From the NCBI RefSeq assembly GCF_015218165.1, contig NZ_CP048659.1:1550001-1614000 (forward strand): a stretch of 64,000 bases of DNA, in the 5' to 3' direction. Both the position numbers and the translations under genes were made by a program. The notes beneath the pieces were generated by a model, which was not told the DNA's origin, did not search any database, and saw only the letters and a list, made by a program, of their open reading frames with translations. This DNA is from Acinetobacter piscicola (GTDB lineage: Bacteria > Pseudomonadota > Gammaproteobacteria > Pseudomonadales > Moraxellaceae). The stretch's first letter is position 1; every line of letters starts with the position of its first letter. Positions 57,751-64,000 of this stretch are shown here, one piece after another.

Positions 57751-58545
57751 ATGAAAGCTTCAACTATCACGATTAAAACTGAACACGATATTGAGAAATT
57801 AAGAGTGTCAGGGCGTTTGGCTGCTCAGGTTTTAGAAATGATAGGTCAATATGTAAAACCTGGTGTAACGACTGAATATTTAGATGATATTTGTCATGAT
57901 TTTATTGTAAATACATTGAAAGTGATCCCTGCGAATGTGGGGTATTATGGTTATACGAAAACGACCTGTATTTCTCCGAATGAAGTGGTGTGTCATGGTA
58001 TTCCATCGGCAAAAACCATTTTAAAAGAAGGTGATATTATCAATATTGATGTCGCTATTATTAAAGATGGTTATTTTGGTGATACGAGTCGTATGTACTT
58101 TGTGGGTGAAGTGAGTCCTGCTGCGAAAAAGTTAGTAGAAACAACCTATGAAGCGATGGTGGCTGGAATTCATGCGGTAAAACCAGATGCAACTTTGGGT
58201 GATATTGGTTATGCAATCCAGTCTGTTGCGCATCGTGAAGGTTATAGTGTAGTACGTGAATATTGTGGTCATGGTATTGGTAAGGTATATCATGAGCAAC
58301 CGAATGTTTTACATTATGGTCAACCAGAACAAGGTTTAAAACTAAAAAAAGGTATGGTATTTACCATTGAACCGATGATCAATGCGGGTAAAGCGGATGT
58401 TAAAGAGTTAAATGATGGTTGGACCGTAGTGACCAAAGATCGTTCTTTGACAGCACAATGGGAACATATGGTCTATGTGACAGATACTGGTTTTGAATTG
58501 CTTTCACCTTGGCCAGAAGGGACTGGGCAATATCCTGAAATCTAA
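57751..58545 (+). CDS. map: Methionine aminopeptidase, type I
   Basis: A 264-residue enzyme that removes the initiator methionine from new proteins; the length equals that of E. coli MAP with start 57751. Metal ligands are all present: D100 in INIDVAII, D111 in FGDTSR, H174 in CGHGIG, E207 in FTIEPM and E238 in QWEHMVYVT. The frame could be read from 57670 but that adds an atypical N-terminus. Confidence 0.95.
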   Translation: MKASTITIKTEHDIEKLRVSGRLAAQVLEMIGQYVKPGVTTEYLDDICHDFIVNTLKVIPANVGYYGYTKTTCISPNEVVCHGIPSAKTILKEGDIINIDVAIIKDGYFGDTSRMYFVGEVSPAAKKLVETTYEAMVAGIHAVKPDATLGDIGYAIQSVAHREGYSVVREYCGHGIGKVYHEQPNVLHYGQPEQGLKLKKGMVFTIEPMINAGKADVKELNDGWTVVTKDRSLTAQWEHMVYVTDTGFELLSPWPEGTGQYPEI

Positions 58546-58758
58546 AATGAAGTCTAATCGGGTAAGGTGTTTGATACGGTGTTGAGCCTGTAAACTATTT
58601 TATTTTTGCGTCTTACTTCATCTTACTTTTTGTTTTCATTCATATTTATTTTTAAGGTATAAAATTATACTTTTTTAATATTTGTTTATTTTATGGGTAG
58701 GTATTATTCTTATCCATAGATTATCGCTGTAGTTTCTAATGAAGTATTTTCAGTTTTC

Positions 58759-58790
58759 AAGCTTATCCATCCTAGGGTAAGCTTTTTTTT
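58759..58790 (+). terminator. Strong terminator in the 376-bp map downstream gap
   Basis: AAGCTTATCC (58759-58768) pairs with GGGTAAGCTT (58775-58784), one G-U, then T-run. It lies 214 bases after map, so map may have a long 3' UTR or another small transcript ends here. The rest of 58546-58921 shows no gene. Confidence 0.85.
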
Positions 58791-58921
58791 GTCTTTTTTT
58801 TGGAATGTGGGCTATTATTAGGGCTCAATTCTTGTATTTTCCAATAGTATTAAAGGTATGCTAGAATTTTTGTAAAACTTTAAATCATTCTTATTAAGAA
58901 TAATGTAATGAAAAAATTACG

Positions 58922-59477
58922 ATGCAACAATTGGAGTTGCTAATCCAATTTGTTTGGAGTGAATATTTGCATCAGGCATCTTCGGAAGATTTATATCAAT
59001 CTGTTATCAGTTGCAACTGGGATAGTAATAATCAGTTGCTCGATTGGATTATACAAGATCAGACGGTAGATCGAGCAGTGCTTTTAGCAGTTTATTGGAT
59101 GAGTGATCCAACTTTTGCAAAGCAGTATCTCAATAGAGATGAATTTTTAGCTAAAGATAGTTGGTATGTTAATACTTTTGATTTTATTGAAAATTTGGAA
59201 GAAAAGTACATCCGTGGTTTTTGGTACAAGAATGAAATTGCATTCAATCCAGCACATGATCAGGATGGCATAGATTGGACAATGACATATGATAAATCCA
59301 AGGTTCTTCGTCCTATTCCTGAGCAAATGTGCATTGCATTAGCTGGCAAAAAAAATGTATCGCAATGCAGATTTTCAGGAAGGTCTGACGGAGTTATGGA
59401 ACTCTAAAATTTGGAAGATATTTGATGAGCATGAAATTATATTTACAGAACAACATATTCATCAACATAATCGATGA
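58922..59477 (+). pseudogene. DUF4274-like gene with one-base frameshift
   Basis: Residues 1-143 (FVWSEYLHQASSEDLYQSVI; NWDSNNQLLDWIIQDQTVDR; CIALAGKK) are in one frame, which ends at 59407 with a non-conserved tail. In the +1 frame from the A-run at 59348-59355 the protein continues MYRNADFQEGLTELWNSKIW, then KIFDEHEIIFTEQH, to TGA 59475-59477. Removing one A from the eight restores a 184-residue protein. The family function is unknown. Confidence 0.7.
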
Positions 59478-59483
59478 AATCTT

Positions 59484-59510
59484 AAACTCAATGCAATGAG
59501 TTTAGTTTTT
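59484..59510. terminator. Bidirectional terminator
   Basis: AAACTCA ATGCAA TGAGTTT followed by AGTTTTT; on the other strand TTTAAG-type tract. It sits between two convergent frameshifted genes. Confidence 0.75.
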
Positions 59511-60670
59511 GAGTTTGAATTTCAAAATCATAGAAACCGCTAAGCCAAATAGTAAGCCCCAAAAAGCAGAACCTATCCCAAAGAATTGAACACCTGAGGC
59601 ACTAAATAAAAAGGTCAGTAGTGCTGCTTCACGGTCTTCAATGCGATGAAAGGCAATCGCGATATTGTGGCTGATCGTGCCAAACAGTGCTATTCCTGCT
59701 AATGCGGTAATAAATATGGAAATGACATCAATATACTGGTGAGCGTGGCTGCAAATAAGCCCATGATGATGTAGAAAATACCACAGCTCATTCCTGCAAT
59801 ATAACGCTTTTTAGGATCAGGATGCACTTGATCATCTAAGCTAATCGCAGCACTAATCGCAGCAATGTTCACACTAAAACAGCCAAAAGGTGCAAGAATG
59901 GTTTGGGTCAAACCAGTCCAACCAATTAAGTGTTTGACATGAGGCGCATAGCCATAACTTTTAATCATGGCAAGTCCCGGCAGATATTGTGATGCCATAT
60001 TAATCACAAATAAAGGTAATGCTAAACCAAACAAAGCAGACCAAGTAAACTCAGGTTTCATCCAAACAGGGTATGCTAGTGCTAGATGAATGTTTGTGGT
60101 CTTAAATTGCATAAACAATGGGCAAATCATAACACCCAAAATTACGGTAATAACAATACAGTAGCGTGGAAATAGACGTTTACTGATGATGTAAATCGCT
60201 AAAATGGCAAGAATAAATCCCCAGTCGTTTTGCATACTGGCAAAAATAGCAATCCCAAACTTAAGTAATACGCCCGCAAGCATGGCACTCGTGAGGCTTT
60301 GTGGAATATAAGTCAGTACTTTTTCAAAAATGCCTAAAAAACCTAAAACTGCTGTGAGTAACCCACACACTAAAAAAGCACCAATGGCTTCATAGAGCGT
60401 ATAGTCACTGCCTGAGGCAAGAATAAGTGCTAAACCCGCAGTAGACCATGAAGTGGCTACAGGATACTTAAATTTCCAAGATAAAAATAATCCGCATGAA
60501 CCAATTGCTAAGCCTAAAGCCCAAAACCACGAAGTAACTTGCGCTTGTGTTGCACCGAGTAGTTGAGCCGCTTGAATTACCAAGACTGAAGAAACACTAA
60601 TACCGACCAGAAAAGTAATAAAGCCAGCGAAGACAGCGGGGATCGAGAAATCTTGAAGAAGTTTTTGCAT
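59502..60670 (-). pseudogene. benE: benE, benzoate/H+ symporter, frameshifted near its C-terminus
   Basis: Residues 1-310 follow BenE (AGFITFLVGISVSSVLVIQA; APFGCFSVNIAAISAAISLD; KRYIAGMSCGIFYIIMGLFA). The frame ends at 59699 with SFPYLLPH. In another frame the missing end is present: YIDVISIFITALAGIALFGT, ISHNIAIAFHRIEDREAALL and TFLFSASGVQFFGIG, to a stop at 59502. Loss of one base around 59733-59740 explains it. The full protein would have about 390 residues. The product would lack the last two membrane helices. Confidence 0.85.
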
Positions 60671-60793
60671 AATCCGTTGCGTAGATTTGAGTTGAGCTAA
60701 AAAGTATGTAAATCATACACGTTTGGGTAGGTTGCAAAAATAGACTTTACATGAAAAATTCTCATATGATGAATATTTATATTATTTAGACAC

Positions 60794-61444
60794 TTATATT
60801 GTTGAAAAAGCCAGTTTTAAACCAAAACCACAAAATAGTAAGCCTACTGAGGCAACTCCTATTGCTGCAATTTTATAACGACGGTTAAAAAAATGAGCTA
60901 ATTTAACGCCAGAAAAAATGAGAATACTTAAATATGCCATACTGGTGATTTGTACCACGATCGAGAGAATCGAGAAACTAAGTGCAGGATAAGTATAGTC
61001 AGGGTCTACAAACTGAATAAAAAAAGATAAATAAAAGAAAATCGCTTTAGGGTTTAGCAAGCTAATGGTTAATGCACTTCTAAAGGGATGAATATTCTTT
61101 TGTGTTGTAGGCGTTGAAGCTTCGATGTTTTGAGCGTGAGTATTTAACCAAGTATGATAGCTCGTAATAATTAAACGAATCCCTAAATAAGATAAATATG
61201 CAGCACCCATGATTTTTAATAAAATAAATAACCAAGGAAAACTATGGAGTAAAGAGGCTGCACCTAGAACGGTACATAAAATTAAAATTAAATCGCCGGT
61301 AAAGACGCCTAGTGCTGCCAAATAACCGATTTTAATACCAAAGCGCGATGCAACAGACATAACATAAAGTGAATTTGGACCAGGTAATATCACAATAAAA
61401 ATTGTGCCGATAATAAACGTTACAATATCTGTAATACCAAACAC
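60794..61444 (-). CDS. leuE: LysE/RhtB family exporter, LeuE-like
   Basis: A 216-residue inner-membrane exporter of six spans. GTIFIVILPGPNSLYVMSVA and GIKIGYLAALGVFTGDLILI are typical of the family and close to E. coli LeuE; FRSALTISLLNPKAIFFYLSFF is the second half motif. Probably exports leucine or other branched or neutral amino acids. It follows the tal terminator on the same strand. Confidence 0.82.
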   Translation of the reverse strand: MFGITDIVTFIIGTIFIVILPGPNSLYVMSVASRFGIKIGYLAALGVFTGDLILILCTVLGAASLLHSFPWLFILLKIMGAAYLSYLGIRLIITSYHTWLNTHAQNIEASTPTTQKNIHPFRSALTISLLNPKAIFFYLSFFIQFVDPDYTYPALSFSILSIVVQITSMAYLSILIFSGVKLAHFFNRRYKIAAIGVASVGLLFCGFGLKLAFSTI

Positions 61445-61474
61445 CAGCTGCTCACTTTATATCTAAAGGTAAAA

Positions 61475-61512
61475 AAACCGAGTCGGATTATAAGCCTAAA
61501 CTCGGTTTTGAG
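61475..61512 (-). terminator. Terminator of tal
   Basis: On the minus strand AAAACCGAGT pairs with ACTCGGTTTT around an 18-nt loop, then TTTTTTACC. It ends the tal transcript before the exporter gene. Confidence 0.8.
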
Positions 61513-61543
61513 CATAAAAATGAAGAAATTAATTTAGATTTAT

Positions 61544-62533
61544 TTAAGCCTGAATTTCAGCATCTAAACCAAAAGACTGACGCAATAAACTTTGTAATTG
61601 TTCACGTGCTTTGATAAAACCATCAATGCCAGATTGTAATAATTGAAATGCCATAAGGTCATTTTCAAGTTCTTGTTTAAATTGTGCTTTTTCTAGCACA
61701 GTATAAGCATGTTCTTGATGTGCATGTGCATGATTTGCAGAAATTTGTGCAGTGACTGTGCGATTATCTTGTTCAAGTTGTTGTAATAAACTTGGTGCAA
61801 CAGTTAATAGGTCACAACCTGCTAATCCGAGTACTTGATCAATACTACGGAAACTTGCGCCCATCACTTCTGTTTGAATATTATGCTGTTTATAGAAATG
61901 ATAAATTTGTTTCACTGACAATACACCAGGATCTTTATCAATAGCGTAGTGATCCACATTTTCAGCTTTTTTATACCAATCTAGAATACGACCTACAAAT
62001 GGTGAAATGAGGGTCACATTTGCATCGGCACATGCTTTTGCTTGGTGCAACCCAAAGAGTAAAGTTAAATTACAGTGGATTCCTTCAGCCTCAAGTACTT
62101 TCGCTGCTTGAATGCCTTCCCAAGTCGAAGCGATTTTGATCAGAATGCGATTTTGATCTACACCATAGTCTTTGTACAATGCTAACAATTCTTTGGCTTT
62201 AGCAATGGTTGCTTCTGTATCATAAGAAAGAGCAGCATCAACTTCGGTAGACACGCGACCTTCCACAAGTTTTAAAATTTCAACACCTAACTTGACTGTT
62301 AAAATGTCAATGGTGCGTTCAAGCAACTGATCTGCTACATAACCTTCTTGTTTTGCTTGTAAATAAGCAGACTCAATTAATTCTTTACTTTCAGGTTGCT
62401 GTGCTGCTGCGGTAATTAAAGATGGATTTGTGGTTGCATCTAAAGGGCGAAATTGTTGAATGGCAGTTAAATCACCTGTATCGGCAACAATAGTGGTGAG
62501 TTGTTTTAATTGCGCTAATGCTGATTGTGTCAT
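61544..62533 (-). CDS. tal: Transaldolase
   Basis: A 329-residue enzyme of the pentose phosphate pathway that moves a three-carbon unit between sugar phosphates. Motifs are DATTNPSLI at residues ~32-40 and the Schiff-base lysine K133 in ILIKIASTWEG; CNLTLLFGLHQAKACADANV and SPFVGRILDWYKK follow. Length and pattern fit TalB-type proteins. It stands between the AceR-like gene and the exporter. Confidence 0.95.
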   Translation of the reverse strand: MTQSALAQLKQLTTIVADTGDLTAIQQFRPLDATTNPSLITAAAQQPESKELIESAYLQAKQEGYVADQLLERTIDILTVKLGVEILKLVEGRVSTEVDAALSYDTEATIAKAKELLALYKDYGVDQNRILIKIASTWEGIQAAKVLEAEGIHCNLTLLFGLHQAKACADANVTLISPFVGRILDWYKKAENVDHYAIDKDPGVLSVKQIYHFYKQHNIQTEVMGASFRSIDQVLGLAGCDLLTVAPSLLQQLEQDNRTVTAQISANHAHAHQEHAYTVLEKAQFKQELENDLMAFQLLQSGIDGFIKAREQLQSLLRQSFGLDAEIQA

Positions 62534-62623
62534 TGCTGTTTAATTCTTAGATAAAAATACGTGTAACTTTATTTATATCACAATGTGTTTTCAGCGAAAG
62601 TGGTTTCAGTGTTTTAGTGTGCA

Positions 62624-63514
62624 TTATTTTGTATGAATTCGTTGATTTCTGATGTGATTAATCAAAAAACGAGCAGCTTGTCCTAAATGACTTTCACGAT
62701 TCCAAACCAAATCAACGTAATATTCAAACTTGGGCGTAAAATCTGCCAAATTTAAAATTTTAAGATTTTTTTTGTACTGACTATTTTCCTCAAAAATTTG
62801 TAAAGGCAAAACGCCCCAACCTAAGCCTTGTAAAATCATTGAACACGCCAAATGATGATTATCAGTACGCCAATAATTTTTAGAATACAGTAGTTCGGGT
62901 TTAATGGTTTTATCTCGGCTTGCCACTACGATTTGCCGACTTTGTAAAATTTCCTCGAAAGTCACCACATCATGTTGTGCAAGTGGAAAATGCTGTGCAG
63001 CAACAGGTACTAAAGCTTCACGTTTAACTTCAACAAATTGTTCACGGCGTTCTAAGATTTCACGTTCAAACATTAAAGCGAGCTGTGCGGTTTGGTTAAT
63101 CAGCATTTTTAAAGCATCTTCTTGCGGTGCAGAAAAAATATTAATTTGTAAGGTTGGGAAATGCTCAGCAAGCAGGGCAATGTATTCTGTCCAATCGGTA
63201 TGTAAAAGCTCAGTGACAACGACAATATTCAATGACGTTTCTAAGCCATTCGCTAGAGCCAAAGCTTGCTGTTTCCATTGATTCATTTCAATCAGAAGTT
63301 GTTCTGTTTTTTCATATAAAACATGTGCTTGAGCGGTTGGAATAGGCTCACGCCCAATGCGCTCAAAAAGTTTTAAATTCAAATCTATTTCTAAATTTGC
63401 AATGGACATGCTGATGGCAGAAGGGACTTTTGCAAGTTTACGTGCAGCCGCAGAAAAAGAGCCACATTCCATAACAGTTTTAAAAACAATCAGTTGTTCT
63501 TGGTTGATATTCAT
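62624..63514 (-). CDS. aceR: LysR-type regulator, AceR-like
   Basis: A 296-residue LTTR. The N-terminal HTH is VMECGSFSAAARKLAKVPSA and ISMSIANLEIDLNLKLFERI. The rest is a ligand-sensing domain (NIVVVTELLHTDWTEYIALL). It is divergent from the aceI-like gene, 102 bases away, as in A. baumannii where AceR activates aceI in response to chlorhexidine; the pattern matches what I remember of AceR along its length. Confidence 0.8.
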   Translation of the reverse strand: MNINQEQLIVFKTVMECGSFSAAARKLAKVPSAISMSIANLEIDLNLKLFERIGREPIPTAQAHVLYEKTEQLLIEMNQWKQQALALANGLETSLNIVVVTELLHTDWTEYIALLAEHFPTLQINIFSAPQEDALKMLINQTAQLALMFEREILERREQFVEVKREALVPVAAQHFPLAQHDVVTFEEILQSRQIVVASRDKTIKPELLYSKNYWRTDNHHLACSMILQGLGWGVLPLQIFEENSQYKKNLKILNLADFTPKFEYYVDLVWNRESHLGQAARFLINHIRNQRIHTK

Positions 63515-63616
63515 ACTTTAGGATTTATCTATCAATTTTATTGAAAGAATCTAACTTTATTATTCACTATTATAAAAATAAAATTGCATTTGTCGAATAA
63601 ATTTGAGTATTGAAAC
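63515..63616. promoter_or_regulatory. Divergent aceR-aceI control region
   Basis: 102 bases, AT-rich. LTTRs usually bind T-N11-A boxes with dyad symmetry; ATCAATTTTATTGA-like symmetry near 63534-63547 is the best candidate. TATAAA at about 63570 could be part of an aceI promoter. Read by eye. Confidence 0.45.
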
Positions 63617-64000
63617 ATGTTGATTTCCAAAAGAAGGATTATTCATGCACTCAGCTATGAAATCATCTTATTGGTGATCATTGCGATTGCGTTGAGTTTT
63701 ATTTTTGAAGTTCCTATGGAAGTGACGGGGACTTTAGGTGTAGCGATGGCAGTTACATCTGTGGTCTGGAATATGATTTTCAACCATTTTTTTGAAAAAT
63801 TGGAAAAGAAACACCAGTTTAAAAGAACAATTGGTGTGCGTGTTTTGCATGCAATTGGCTTTGAGGGTGGTTTGATGTTGGCGACCATTCCAATGGTGGC
63901 ATATGCGATGGATATGAGTATCTGGCAAGCGATTTTGCTTGATTTGGGCATGACCTCGTGTATTTTAGTGTATACCTTTATTTTCCAATGGTGTTATGAC
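63617..64000 (+). CDS. aceI: AceI-like PACE-family drug efflux protein, 3' end outside window
   Basis: 128 codons are visible, running off the right edge (family length is about 144). It begins MLISKRRIIHALSYEIILLV, almost as A. baumannii AceI, and has EVTGTLGVAMAVTSVVWNMI, FNHFFEKLEKK, ATIPMVAYAMDMSIWQAILL. The glutamate needed for proton coupling (Glu15 in AceI) is at E15 (SYEII). A four-helix inner-membrane exporter of chlorhexidine and polyamine-like substrates. Confidence 0.92.
   Translation, partial: MLISKRRIIHALSYEIILLVIIAIALSFIFEVPMEVTGTLGVAMAVTSVVWNMIFNHFFEKLEKKHQFKRTIGVRVLHAIGFEGGLMLATIPMVAYAMDMSIWQAILLDLGMTSCILVYTFIFQWCYD

Overview
The window comes from an Acinetobacter chromosome. 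The genes right of about 50.9 kb are housekeeping and efflux genes of that genus: a divergent pair matching the AceR regulator and the AceI chlorhexidine exporter, plus tal, leuE-like, benE, map and brnQ. The species cannot be fixed from the sequence alone. By eye the DNA is AT-rich throughout.

Positions 1 to about 50.65 kb are one lambda-like (siphovirus) prophage whose left end lies outside the window. Left to right it holds: a leftward early operon with an annealing recombinase and a pentapeptide-repeat protein (1-5.9 kb); the immunity switch, with a leftward S24-type CI repressor, an operator region, a rightward Cro-like protein and a CII-like protein (6.0-7.6 kb); replication, with an O-like initiator carrying internal iterons and a DnaB-type helicase (7.6-10 kb); small accessory genes and a Q-like antiterminator (10-14.1 kb); a late-promoter region, a candidate structured RNA and tRNA-Arg(UCU) (14.1-15 kb); accessory genes including a HicA-like toxin pair (15-18.3 kb); terminase, portal and head genes (18.3-26.9 kb); tail genes in lambda order, with a programmed -1 frameshift, tape measure, M, L, K, I and J (29.0-46.8 kb); a degraded holin region and a membrane-anchored endolysin (46.9-49.0 kb); and a leftward tyrosine integrase at the right end (49.3-50.5 kb).

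Two secondary-immunity modules sit among the structural genes. The first (27.4-29.0 kb) has the layout of the P22 immI region: a leftward ribbon-helix-helix repressor, a rightward Arc-like repressor and a BRO-N antirepressor. It has three copies of a 13-bp palindromic operator and a possible antisense RNA over the antirepressor start. The second (29.9-30.6 kb) is a three-way-junction RNA resembling the C4 antisense RNAs of P1/P7, then a perfect H-type pseudoknot, then a Rha-family gene. These two modules and the 14.6-14.9 kb RNA are the strongest candidates for undescribed biology.

Many prophage genes are separated by one repeated joint: an intrinsic terminator, a short AT-rich linker and the next start codon. 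Several secreted or membrane 'moron' proteins sit between such joints. Signs of decay are a truncated holin, two small ORFs with in-frame stops, and two host genes (a DUF4274-like gene and benE) with one-base frameshifts.

Right of the prophage are a probable truncated host gene, MarR, a TerC/CBS membrane protein, an alpha/beta hydrolase, small membrane proteins, BrnQ, methionine aminopeptidase, the frameshifted pair, a LeuE-like exporter, transaldolase, and the AceR/AceI pair that runs off the right edge.
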